From Peribacillus muralis (GTDB lineage: Bacteria; Bacillota; Bacilli; Bacillales; DSM-1321), in contig NZ_LMBV01000009.1 of NCBI RefSeq assembly GCF_001439925.1, positions 99,089-163,088 on the forward strand: a stretch of DNA of 64,000 nucleotides, in the 5' to 3' direction. Positions 35,087-43,234 of the stretch are shown piece by piece (the stretch's first letter is position 1; every line of letters begins with the position of its first letter). The notes beneath the pieces are model-generated. The model worked only from the letters and a program-made list of their open reading frames with translations. It did not search any database and had not been told where the DNA came from. The translations under genes and the position numbers were made by a program.

Positions 35087-35102
35087 TGGCATGAAACTTG
35101 CT
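35087..35102 (+). promoter_or_regulatory. Sigma-54 (-24/-12) promoter, second aldehyde dehydrogenase
   Basis: TGGCATG-N4-TTGCT with exactly 10 bases between GG (35088-35089) and GC (35100-35101). A short repeat TGAAT/ATTCA (35012-35026) lies upstream, but the TCAAYTGATTCGAA element of the first promoter is not repeated. Confidence 0.85.
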
Positions 35103-35146
35103 TTTATTAATACAAGGTAAATCATTTAAACAGAGGAGGAATTTAG

Positions 35147-36667
35147 ATGCAGGAAACTTTACAAAATAACACGAAAAAAGAAGGGACCGGAGCACTGGAT
35201 TTAAAAATGTTCATTAATGGGCAATGGGTGAATTCATCTTCAGGTGAAAAAAGGGATGTGTTGAATCCGGCCACGGGAGAAGTGATTGCTACAGCTGCGG
35301 AAGGAACGAAGGAGGATGTCGATAAAGCAGTAGAGGCAGCCAAGTATGCGTTCTATGAAGGTGGATGGTGGGGAACGCCGGCAGTCGAGCGCGCCCGCAT
35401 TTTATTCAAGATTGCCGACAAGATTGAAGAAAAGGCCGAAGAGCTTGCTGCGTTGGAAACGCTGGATAATGGGAAACCATTGCGCGAGTCCCGTTTTGAT
35501 ATCGATGATTCAGCAGCCTGTTTTAGATATTACGCAGGTTTGGCTACGAAACCGACAGGTCAGACTTACGAAGTTCCTGACGGTCAACAAGCGATGGTCG
35601 TAAGGGAACCGATCGGTGTATGCGGGCAAATCGTTCCTTGGAATTTCCCTTTAATGATGTCAGCCTGGAAGCTTGCACCGGCGCTTGCCGCAGGAAACTC
35701 CGTCGTGTTCAAACCATCGGAGATCACACCAGTGACAGCGGTCAAGCTGTTTGAAATCATGGCTGAAGTCGGTTTGCCAAAAGGTGTCGCAAACCTTGTG
35801 TTAGGAGCCGGACCTATTGTCGGGCAGGCTATTGCCGAGCATGAGGAAATCGATAAAGTAGCCTTTACAGGAGGAACAGCAACTGGACGTAAGATCATGG
35901 AAGCGTCGCTTGTCAATTTAAAGAAAGTGACATTGGAGCTTGGCGGTAAATCTCCCAATATCGTATTTGCGGACGCTGATTTTGAGACAGCCGTCGATTA
36001 TGCATTGTATGGGATTTTCTGTAATCAAGGACAAGTTTGTTCAGCCGGCTCTCGTTTACTTTTGGAAGAGTCGGTTTATGATCAGTTCATAGCAAGCCTT
36101 ACTGCAAAAGCAAAACGTATCAAGGTGGGAGCAGGCTCGGATGAAAAAAGCCAAATGGGACCTGTCGTTTCAGAGGCGCACATGAACAAGATATTATCTT
36201 ATATTCAAATCGGAAAAGAAGAAGGAGCTAAATTAATCGTTGGCGGAAAACGAATTAAAGGAGAAGGGTTGGAAAACGGGTACTTTGTCGAGCCAACGAT
36301 CTTTGTCAATACGACACCTCATATGCGAATCGTACAGGAAGAAATCTTTGGGCCGGTGCTTGTCGTTCAAACGTTCAAGGATGAAGCGGAGGCTCTCCAT
36401 CTCGCCAATGATACGAAATATGGTTTAGCCGGGGCGGTATTCACCAATGATATCGCCAAAGCACACCGCGTCATCAAAAAGGTCCGTGCGGGCATCACGT
36501 GGATTAACTCTTATCATCCGACTTATAACGAAGCTCCGTGGGGCGGATTCAAGCAAAGCGGAAATGGACGCGAACTAGGAACCTTCGGATATGAAGCATA
36601 CACAGAATTGAAGCAAATCAATAATAACCTGGATATTCAACCAACAGGCTGGTTTGATGAAGAGTAA
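35147..36667 (+). CDS. Aldehyde dehydrogenase (betaine-aldehyde / DhaS / aminobutyraldehyde type)
   Basis: A 506-residue aldehyde dehydrogenase: IVPWNFPLMMSAWK, AFTGGTATGRKI, base Glu in LELGGKSPNI, catalytic Cys298 in NQGQVCSAGSR and C-terminal PWGGFKQSGNGRELG. This pattern is shared by betaine-aldehyde, gamma-aminobutyraldehyde and guanidinobutyraldehyde dehydrogenases and B. subtilis DhaS. The ribosome site AGAGGAGG is eight bases before ATG 35147. It is a single-gene sigma-54 transcript, probably induced with the upstream operon for amine or amino-alcohol breakdown. The true substrate is open. Confidence 0.85.
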   Translation: MQETLQNNTKKEGTGALDLKMFINGQWVNSSSGEKRDVLNPATGEVIATAAEGTKEDVDKAVEAAKYAFYEGGWWGTPAVERARILFKIADKIEEKAEELAALETLDNGKPLRESRFDIDDSAACFRYYAGLATKPTGQTYEVPDGQQAMVVREPIGVCGQIVPWNFPLMMSAWKLAPALAAGNSVVFKPSEITPVTAVKLFEIMAEVGLPKGVANLVLGAGPIVGQAIAEHEEIDKVAFTGGTATGRKIMEASLVNLKKVTLELGGKSPNIVFADADFETAVDYALYGIFCNQGQVCSAGSRLLLEESVYDQFIASLTAKAKRIKVGAGSDEKSQMGPVVSEAHMNKILSYIQIGKEEGAKLIVGGKRIKGEGLENGYFVEPTIFVNTTPHMRIVQEEIFGPVLVVQTFKDEAEALHLANDTKYGLAGAVFTNDIAKAHRVIKKVRAGITWINSYHPTYNEAPWGGFKQSGNGRELGTFGYEAYTELKQINNNLDIQPTGWFDEE

Positions 36668-36684
36668 AGGATAGTTTTAGCAAA

Positions 36685-36717
36685 AAAGGCCGTTCCTTGT
36701 GGAATGGCCTTTTTTTG
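36685..36717 (+). terminator. Terminator of the second aldehyde dehydrogenase
   Basis: AAAGGCCGTTCC / GGAATGGCCTTT with a 4-base loop and seven T. Confidence 0.85.
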
Positions 36718-36735
36718 CGTGTAGATAATATACCT

Positions 36736-37186
36736 CAAGTATCGTCGATAAATCCGGGGAAAACGTAGATATAATTCCAGAATCGTCGATAAAACCGTAA
36801 AAATCGTAGATAAATGTCCAGAAACGTCGATAAAACTGGAAAAATCGTAGGTAAATGTCCAGAATCATCGATAAATCCGTAAAAACCGTAGATAAATGTC
36901 CAGAATCGTCGATAAATCCGTAAAAACCGTAGATAAATGTCTAGAATCGTCGATAAATCCAGAAAAACCGCAGATAAATGTCCAGAATCGTCGATAAATC
37001 CGGAAAAATCGCAGATAAATGTCCAGAATCGTCGATAAAGCAGGGAGAATCGCCGATAAATGACCAGAATCGTCGATAAATCGGGAAGAACTGCAGATAA
37101 ATGACCAGAATCGTCGATAAAACCGGAAAAACCGCAGTTAAATGTCCAGAATCGTCGATAAATCGGGAAAAATCTCATACATATCG
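36736..37186. repeat. Tandem array of eleven 41-bp units
   Basis: Units begin (CCAGAAT or a variant) at 36736, 36777, 36818, 36859, 36900, 36941, 36982, 37023, 37064, 37105 and 37146, an exact 41-bp period with no indels. Each unit holds two GATAAAT sub-sites 21 and then 20 bp apart (for example 36911 and 36932, then 36952). Substitutions are scattered and the edge units are the most diverged. The array fills the gap between a terminator and the convergent yoaE-like gene. The open frame through it on the minus strand is a by-product of the period (3 x 41 = 123). It is not a CRISPR: there are no spacers. Confidence 0.95.
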
Positions 37187-37209
37187 CAGATTTGAAGTTT
37201 ATTTAAACC

Positions 37210-39255
37210 TCAATGCGGAGCTTTTTCAAGGTCGACTCGTCCTGAAAAGAAAACGGCGCCGTTACCCATGTCTGAAAGGCGGTCTGGTGTAAGGGCATTG
37301 ATGTGCTGCTTTGTTTCGGGCGTCTTTTGCCATAAGCCTTGGCTGACGAGAACGCCGGGCAATACATTTTCGCCTGGTGTTGCCTTAAGCAAGCATTCCC
37401 CGCGGTCGTTCCAGATTCTGACCATATCACCGGAAGCGATTCCTAATTTTTTGGCATCAGCCGCATTCATATGCAGTTTCGGTTCCTTTTCCAATGAGAT
37501 ATGCTTGGCATTATTGGAAAAGGTTGAATTCAAGAAGTTGTGGTTAGGTGCCGGTATGAATAAAAAGGGCAGATCGCTGTCTTTTATGATTGGTGTATAT
37601 GTTGGCAGAGGTTCGTGTCCCTGCTGCTTCATCCGTTCAGAGTATAGCTCGATTTTACCGCTCGGAGTTTGCAGCTTGCCCGGGAACAGCGGCTGCATTT
37701 TGGCTTTGATAAATTGATTTTTAGATAGAGATTCATACGTGATGCCTTCTAAATGTGGATTGTCAGGGAAATCTAGCGCTTGACGTATCATATCTTCCTC
37801 TGAATCTTTAAATGCTTGTTCCTCAAAGCCCATTGCAGCAGCTAATAGTTTGAACACTTCTACATTCGATTTCGAATCTCCATATTTTTCGATAACAGGT
37901 TTTTGTATTTGGATGTAATTATGCCAGTAAGAATTATAAAAATCCTCCGTTTCATATGATGAAGTGGCGGGAAGGACGATGTCAGCATACATGGCCGTTT
38001 CGGTTAAGAATAAATCATGAACGACTGTGAATAAATCCTCACGCATTAGTCCTTCCTGTACCTTATTTGCATTAGGGGCGACTAGCGCCGGGTTGGAGCC
38101 GTATACCAACATGGAACGAATCGGGTTTTCTTTTGCCATAAGAGCTTGGCCGATTTGGTTCATGTTGATCGTCCGGGTTGCTTTATCATCTAATAAGTCA
38201 GGTCGTCTCAAGGCATTTGTATTAAATGCAAGATATCCTGAATTACCTTTGAGAGCTCCGCCTCCTTTTGTCATCCATTGGCCGGTAAGTGCAGGAAGGC
38301 AGGCGATTGAACGTACTGCCATGCCGCCATTGTCATGGTGCTGCAGGCCATTGCCGATTCGAACGAAGGACGGGGTGGTCGTTCCATACATCCTCGCTAA
38401 TTCATATAAGTCCTCGATGGGTACACCTGTGATTCCTGATACGGTCGCCGGGTCGTATTGGCGGACATGCTCGCGCAATCGTTCGGAACCCACTGTATAT
38501 GCATCGAGAAATGGTTGGTCGACTAAATTCTCTCCATAGAGGATGTGCATTAAACCGAGGGCAAGGGCGCTGTCGGTACCAGGGAGGATAGGGATAAACC
38601 AGTCAGCCCACTTACCTGTTTGGTTTTTATGTACATCAATGACGACTATTTTGGCACCGTTTTTTCGAGCTTGCTGGGCAAGCGTGACTTGATGCATATT
38701 GGTGCTCACCGCGTTTATGCCCCACATGATGAAAAGCTTTGTATGAATCGTTTCTTCAGGGTCGATGCCGAAAGACCCGCCCATTGTATAGCTGTATCCA
38801 ACGGAGCCGGCCGCGTTACATATGGACCGTTCAAGCATGCTTGAGCCGAGCTTGTGAAAAAAACGGCGATCCATCCCCTCGGCGCTGAGGTTCCCCATAT
38901 TTCCGTAAAAGCTGTAAGGGAGGATGCTTTCAGGACCGTGGTTTTTAATTAAATCCTTCCATTTCGAAGTGATGGTGTCTATGGCTTCTTCCCAACTGAT
39001 TGGGGTGAAGGCACCTTCCCCTTTTGGACCGATGCGCTTTAACGGCTGCTTAAGGCGTTTTGGATCGTATAGACGGTCTGTCATATTCCTTACTTTGTTG
39101 CAAATACTCCCTTTTGTGACTGGATGGTCCGGGTCTCCTTGAACCTTAATGATTTTTCCGTCTTTCTTGTGCAGTAATAAACCGCATTGATCAGGACAAT
39201 CAAGGGAGCAAACAGAGGGAAAGACTCCATCAGGCTGATTGATATAGGATTGCAT
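37210..39255 (-). CDS. yoaE: Molybdopterin oxidoreductase, YoaE-like
   Basis: A 681-residue member of the DMSO reductase / formate dehydrogenase superfamily. The N terminus has the 4Fe-4S pattern C-x3-C-x3-C (VCSLDCPDQCG) with the fourth Cys in GSICNK, then the bis-MGD domains. The residue coordinating Mo cannot be assigned with confidence. The C-terminal molydopterin dinucleotide-binding domain is present (FLFIPAPNHNFLNS...LGIASGDMVRIWNDRG). No signal peptide, so cytoplasmic. B. subtilis YoaE is the same length. No partner subunits are adjacent, and substrate is unknown. The start is ATG 39255 after TTAGGAGG. Confidence 0.82.
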   Translation of the reverse strand: MQSYINQPDGVFPSVCSLDCPDQCGLLLHKKDGKIIKVQGDPDHPVTKGSICNKVRNMTDRLYDPKRLKQPLKRIGPKGEGAFTPISWEEAIDTITSKWKDLIKNHGPESILPYSFYGNMGNLSAEGMDRRFFHKLGSSMLERSICNAAGSVGYSYTMGGSFGIDPEETIHTKLFIMWGINAVSTNMHQVTLAQQARKNGAKIVVIDVHKNQTGKWADWFIPILPGTDSALALGLMHILYGENLVDQPFLDAYTVGSERLREHVRQYDPATVSGITGVPIEDLYELARMYGTTTPSFVRIGNGLQHHDNGGMAVRSIACLPALTGQWMTKGGGALKGNSGYLAFNTNALRRPDLLDDKATRTINMNQIGQALMAKENPIRSMLVYGSNPALVAPNANKVQEGLMREDLFTVVHDLFLTETAMYADIVLPATSSYETEDFYNSYWHNYIQIQKPVIEKYGDSKSNVEVFKLLAAAMGFEEQAFKDSEEDMIRQALDFPDNPHLEGITYESLSKNQFIKAKMQPLFPGKLQTPSGKIELYSERMKQQGHEPLPTYTPIIKDSDLPFLFIPAPNHNFLNSTFSNNAKHISLEKEPKLHMNAADAKKLGIASGDMVRIWNDRGECLLKATPGENVLPGVLVSQGLWQKTPETKQHINALTPDRLSDMGNGAVFFSGRVDLEKAPH

Positions 39256-39310
39256 GGTCGAATTCCTCCTAATAATCTAATCTTGTAAAATGACTCATAA
39301 TTTGTGGCAG

Positions 39311-39390
39311 TTACAATTAAACTAGAACATGCAAGAGGCCGTCAGCTGTGTTCGTTGCTTTAATTCTAGTACCAGCAGTCATAATTGTAA
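39311..39390. repeat. 80-bp nested inverted repeat
   Basis: Outer arms TTACAATTA (39311-39319) / TAATTGTAA (39382-39390) and inner arms ACTAGAA (39321-39327) / TTCTAGT (39364-39370). It may be a leader structure of the minus-strand molybdoenzyme gene or a small mobile element remnant. The rest of 39256-39629 has no gene. Confidence 0.55.
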
Positions 39391-39549
39391 ATATTGGCTT
39401 GGGGTTCTGTCTGCATTTTACGTGTCCTATGGGCCGATTAGGTCATAGCGGTATGCAGTTCATCCGAACTTCATCCCAGTTGCATTAGCGTTTTTAATAT
39501 CAGAAAAAGTCTTTTAAATGCAGACAAAATATATGGTACAATATCGATG

Positions 39550-39583
39550 CAGTCCTTATGTTTAATGCATGAGGGCTTTTTTT
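39550..39583 (+). terminator. Terminator-like hairpin just upstream of the kinase gene
   Basis: AGTCCTTATG / CATGAGGGCT stem (with wobble pairs) followed by seven T. No plus-strand gene lies upstream; TACAAT at 39537-39542 could be a -10. It may attenuate the kinase transcript. Confidence 0.5.
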
Positions 39584-39629
39584 GAGCGATTTGGGAATGA
39601 TAAATGAAAAACCATACAAAGGAATAGAT

Positions 39630-40907
39630 ATGAACCACTCTCATAAAATTGCAGGTAAAGTAGCCGTTATATATATAATCATTGGGGTCTTATGGATTTT
39701 TGTCACAGACTACATCTCGATGACACAGGCAAAGTCGGATGTTCAAATATATGCAATGTTTCAACAGTCTAAAGGCTGGGCATTCATTTTCATAACCGGG
39801 ATATTCTTATACTTTTTAATTCAATATTGGACGGGGAAAATGTTAAGGTCACAACAGGATTTCAATTTAAAGGATGAACAATATCAGTCACTGTTCAAGC
39901 ATAATCCGGATTGTGTCATTGAATTGAATCTTGAAGGAAATTTCGTTTCCATTAACCCAGAAGCGGAAAACCTGTTAGGTCACCAAAGTGACAGCTTGAT
40001 GGGGAAGAATTTCTATCACCTCATTAACTGGAATGAAGGGAAAAAAATTTCTGATTTCTTTACACAGTCCCTTCAAGGCGAAGCTGTTAAATTCGAAACG
40101 ACCTTCCAAAATGCAAGAGATGAAAAGCGGATCGTCCGTGTAACCTTTTTACCGATCATCGTTCAATCGGAAATGCTCGGTGTATATGCAATCGTTAGGG
40201 ATATTACCGAATTGCGGCGAGAAGAGGAATTGGTGGTGTTGTCTGAAAAGCTATCGGTAATCGGACATCTGGCTGCTTCCGTTGCCCATGAGATAAGGAA
40301 TCCGCTGACATCGTTAAAAGGGTTCGTGCAGCTAATGGATATGACGAAGGAAGTCAATCCGCTGCATACTGATATTATGTTGAAGGAAATTGACCGGATC
40401 AATATTATCTCAAGTGAATTGCTGGTTCTTGGAAAGAAACAGGATATCGCTTTCCGAAGGATTGATCTTGCCGACAATATACAGCAAGTATTTACGTTGA
40501 TGAAAGCAGAAACGAATTTGTATAATATCGAGATGGGGTTTAAGGTTAAAACCGCCGAGCCGATTCAAATCATGGCTGATTCGGTTGAACTTAAACAGTT
40601 GATGATCAATATAGTGAAAAACAGCATTGAAGCGATAAAGAATAATGGGGAAATCGATATATATCTGCAGATAATTGGAAATCAGGCAGTAGTCAGCGTG
40701 AGAGATAATGGCGTGGGCATGATGCCTGAGCGCTTGGAACGGATTGGAGAACCTTTTTATTCCACGAAAGAGAAAGGGACAGGAATCGGTCTGGCCATTT
40801 GCCGCAAGATCGTACACCGGCTTGAAGGGGAGCTGCATTTTGAAAGTGAGGTCAACGAAGGGACAACCGTTACAATTCGGATTCCGTTGGCTACTGGACA
40901 TGAATAA
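39630..40907 (+). CDS. Membrane sensor histidine kinase (sporulation-kinase-like)
   Basis: A 425-residue kinase: two membrane helices (about 10-30 and 48-66), a PAS domain (about 78-190; YQSLFKHNPDCVIELNLEG, then FLPIIVQSEMLGVYAIVRDITE), HisKA with phosphoryl His220 in SVAHEIRNPLTSLKGF, and a C-terminal ATPase with N, G1 and G2 boxes (KNSIEA, DNGVGM, GTGIGL). The HEIRNPLTSLKGF form is that of the KinA-E group that feeds the Spo0A phosphorelay, and no response regulator is adjacent, as is usual for them. The start is ATG 39630 after AAAGGAA; ATG 39597 is in frame. The signal is unknown. Confidence 0.8.
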   Translation: MNHSHKIAGKVAVIYIIIGVLWIFVTDYISMTQAKSDVQIYAMFQQSKGWAFIFITGIFLYFLIQYWTGKMLRSQQDFNLKDEQYQSLFKHNPDCVIELNLEGNFVSINPEAENLLGHQSDSLMGKNFYHLINWNEGKKISDFFTQSLQGEAVKFETTFQNARDEKRIVRVTFLPIIVQSEMLGVYAIVRDITELRREEELVVLSEKLSVIGHLAASVAHEIRNPLTSLKGFVQLMDMTKEVNPLHTDIMLKEIDRINIISSELLVLGKKQDIAFRRIDLADNIQQVFTLMKAETNLYNIEMGFKVKTAEPIQIMADSVELKQLMINIVKNSIEAIKNNGEIDIYLQIIGNQAVVSVRDNGVGMMPERLERIGEPFYSTKEKGTGIGLAICRKIVHRLEGELHFESEVNEGTTVTIRIPLATGHE

Positions 40908-40955
40908 ATGGTACTATGGAAGATAGGAAAAGTTTTTTTATTAAAGGAGAACGAT

Positions 40956-42092
40956 ATGAGCGAATTACCTGAATTATTGAATGATAGAAAACCATATATC
41001 CAAGAGGTCTGGAAAAAGTCTGGATTCGGGCAGCTTACACCGATCCAAACGAAGGCGATTCCCGTAATCGCTGAAGGAAAAGACATCATGGCTGAATCAC
41101 CGACTGGAACAGGAAAAACATTGGCTTATTTATTGCCATTGCTAGAAAAAATAGATCCTGAAAAAAAATCCCCCCAAGCTTTGATTTTGGCATCGTCCCG
41201 TGAACTTGTCATGCAAATCAATGAAGAAGTTCGGATTTGGTCAGAAGGAAGCGGCATTAGCGGGGCAGCTTTCATTGGCGGTGCTAACGTTAAAAGGCAG
41301 TTGGACAAACTGAAGAAGCATCCACAGGTGATTGCTGGGACGCCAGGGCGAATTTATGAATTAATTGCCCAAAAGAAATTGAAGATGCATGAGGTTAAGA
41401 CCATTGTACTTGATGAAGGGGATCAATTGATTATCGCTGAGCACATGAGTACGATCAATAATATCATTAAGGCGACGCTTAAAGATCGGCAAATCTTGGT
41501 GTTTTCAGCAACCTTGCCAGCGGAAACGGAAAAAGCGGCTCGTGGATTCATGAATGAACCTGAACTGATCAAAGTCGATAAGCATGAAAAAATGGAATCG
41601 AAAGTGGACCACCTTTACTTTGTTGTAGAGAGAAGGGAGAAATCCAAGATTCTTGAAAAAATCACAAGAATTAAAGATGTAAAGGCCCTAGCCTTCCTTA
41701 ACGATATAGCTGAGCTGAGCGTTTTACATGAAAAGCTAAGTTATAAAGGTGTCGAGATGGGTGTACTTCATGGCGAATCCAATAAAGTTGATCGGGAAAA
41801 AGCGTTGCGTAAGCTTCGTTCCGGCAAATCACCGATGCTGATTGCAACGGATGTAGCGGCAAGGGGGCTTGACATTAAAGGTCTTACCGCGGTTGTCCAT
41901 ATCGATATGGCCGATAATATTGATCAATATATCCACCGTTCCGGGAGAACCGGACGTGCGGGCGCTGATGGCACCGTTATTTCAATCGTGACGGAAAGGG
42001 AGGAGCGCGAGTTGAAAAAAATGGCTCGTGAACTGGATATTTCCCTAACGAGGGTAACCTTCTATGGTGGAAACATCGTGGACGACGAATAA
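40956..42092 (+). CDS. DEAD-box RNA helicase (YfmL/CshC-like)
   Basis: A 378-residue minimal ATP-dependent RNA helicase. Motifs: Q-motif (FGQLTPIQTKAIP), I (SPTGTGKT), Ia (SSRELVMQ), Ib (GTPGR), II as DEGD in place of DEAD, III (SAT), IV-V (FLNDIAEL, ATDVAARGLDI) and VI (HRSGRTGRAG). It has no long C-terminal RNA-binding extension, like B. subtilis YfmL (376 aa), which takes part in ribosome assembly. The start is ATG 40956 after AAAGGAGA. It follows the kinase by 48 bp without an evident terminator. Confidence 0.88.
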   Translation: MSELPELLNDRKPYIQEVWKKSGFGQLTPIQTKAIPVIAEGKDIMAESPTGTGKTLAYLLPLLEKIDPEKKSPQALILASSRELVMQINEEVRIWSEGSGISGAAFIGGANVKRQLDKLKKHPQVIAGTPGRIYELIAQKKLKMHEVKTIVLDEGDQLIIAEHMSTINNIIKATLKDRQILVFSATLPAETEKAARGFMNEPELIKVDKHEKMESKVDHLYFVVERREKSKILEKITRIKDVKALAFLNDIAELSVLHEKLSYKGVEMGVLHGESNKVDREKALRKLRSGKSPMLIATDVAARGLDIKGLTAVVHIDMADNIDQYIHRSGRTGRAGADGTVISIVTEREERELKKMARELDISLTRVTFYGGNIVDDE

Positions 42093-42102
42093 TTTCTTTA
42101 AA

Positions 42103-42135
42103 AGAGCGACCGCCGCTATGGCCGTCGCTTTTTTT
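42103..42135 (+). terminator. Terminator of the helicase gene
   Basis: AGCGACCGCC / GGCCGTCGCT stem followed by seven T. Confidence 0.8.
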
Positions 42136-42201
42136 ATGCATACAAGCAGATGCCAAGTGCTGCAAAATCCCTCAGAAAAGCCTTCATCGTTTTAGCCAGG
42201 A

Positions 42202-42654
42202 TCAATACTTTCGTTTGTTTCCTTTTTTTACATATTCCCAATCGACCTCAATATTCATTCTGACCTTTTGAAGCAAACGAAACATTGTATCGGTTTCTTC
42301 TGAGGACAAACCAGCTAATGCGACTTTGTCGGTATATTCTCCTTCTTTCTTTAAAAATGGATAAATCCTTTCGCCATTACTAGTAGGATATAATTTTTTG
42401 ATTTTTTTGTTGCTGGCGTCATTTTTCTTTTCAATGAATCCCTGCTTCTCAAGTTTTTTAATGGCACGAGCTGCTGTCGTACGGTCAACCTTTATCATTT
42501 CTGCTACTTTTTCTTGGATGATCCCGGGATTTTCACATATTCGAACAAGATACAAATATTGACCTTTTGTAAGGTCGAAATCTTTGAATTCTATGTTACT
42601 TATCGAGTCCAATGCCCTTGCAATCATTCCGATTTCTCGAAGTATTTCCTTCAT
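42202..42654 (-). CDS. MarR-family transcriptional regulator
   Basis: A 150-residue winged-helix regulator. The DNA-binding part spans about 35-100: IIQEKVAEMIKVDRTTAARAIKKLEKQGFIEKKNDASNKKIKKLYPT, with the MarR wing. Flanking helices form the dimer interface. It is divergent from a GNAT-YczE pair, and a perfect palindrome in the shared control region is the likely operator for both directions. Ribosome site GGCAGGGG precedes ATG 42654. The effector is unknown. Confidence 0.85.
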   Translation of the reverse strand: MKEILREIGMIARALDSISNIEFKDFDLTKGQYLYLVRICENPGIIQEKVAEMIKVDRTTAARAIKKLEKQGFIEKKNDASNKKIKKLYPTSNGERIYPFLKKEGEYTDKVALAGLSSEETDTMFRLLQKVRMNIEVDWEYVKKGNKRKY

Positions 42655-42676
42655 TCAAAAACCCCTGCCTTTATCA

Positions 42677-42700
42677 TTTTTGTTGTATTTACAACAAAAA
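42677..42700. promoter_or_regulatory. MarR operator palindrome
   Basis: TTTTTGTTGTA (42677-42687), two bases, then TACAACAAAAA (42690-42700): a perfect inverted repeat overlapping the -35 of the GNAT promoter and 23 bp upstream of the marR start. Confidence 0.75.
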
Positions 42701-42716
42701 TAATTTCATTTATACT
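42688..42716 (+). promoter_or_regulatory. Promoter of the GNAT-yczE operon
   Basis: TTTACA (42688-42693), 17 bp, TATACT (42711-42716). The -35 lies inside the MarR palindrome. Confidence 0.6.
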
Positions 42717-42782
42717 AATATAAGGTCATGAATATATTATGACTTGTCTAAAGGAATAAATCTAGAAAGGCGATGAAGTTCA

Positions 42783-43223
42783 GTGGATTCAAAAAAAATA
42801 ACGATGGCTGACGAATTGAAGTTGGCTTTTGCGATCAGAAAAGAAGTATTTATTGAGGAACAAGGTTTCCGATTAGAAGATGAATTTGACGAATTCGATA
42901 CACTTGATGGTCAAGCTGAACATATTTTAGTCTATTATAATGATCAACCTGTCGGAACTGGAAGGCTAAGGATCGTCGATGATTTTGGAAAATTGGAAAG
43001 GATTTGCATCCTGGAGTCTTACCGGAAGTTCGGTCTTGGAAAAACGATCATAAAAACGTTGGAAGAAATCGCAAGGGAAAAGTCAATATCGAAGGTTAAA
43101 TTACATGGGCAGACCCAAGCGGAGGGTTTTTATCAAAAACTTGGCTACCGGACTTCATCAGATGTCTTTATGGAAGATGGCGGTCCCCATATTCTCATGA
43201 TAAAAGAATTGAACAAGAATTAA
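42783..43223 (+). CDS. GNAT-family N-acetyltransferase
   Basis: A 146-residue acetyltransferase of the ElaA/YjcF-like GNAT group. The N-terminal ELKLAFAIRKEVFIEEQGF is diagnostic, the acetyl-CoA loop is LESYRKFGLGKTIIKTLEE, and HGQTQAEGFYQKLGYR with its conserved Tyr completes the fold. The start is GTG 42783 behind AGAAAGGCG; the nearby ATG runs into a stop. It is the first gene of a MarR-controlled pair. The substrate amine is unknown. Confidence 0.8.
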   Translation: MDSKKITMADELKLAFAIRKEVFIEEQGFRLEDEFDEFDTLDGQAEHILVYYNDQPVGTGRLRIVDDFGKLERICILESYRKFGLGKTIIKTLEEIAREKSISKVKLHGQTQAEGFYQKLGYRTSSDVFMEDGGPHILMIKELNKN

Positions 43224-43234
43224 GGCTGTTGAAC

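Noticed and set aside
36735..37178. 147-codon open frame on the minus strand through the 41-bp array
   Set aside because: It arises because three 41-bp units make 123 bases, so the repeat stays open. No ribosome site, and an unnatural repeated composition (FIDDSGHL, YRRFWTF).
36736..37186. CRISPR array
   Set aside because: Units are contiguous with no variable spacers, and no cas genes are nearby.
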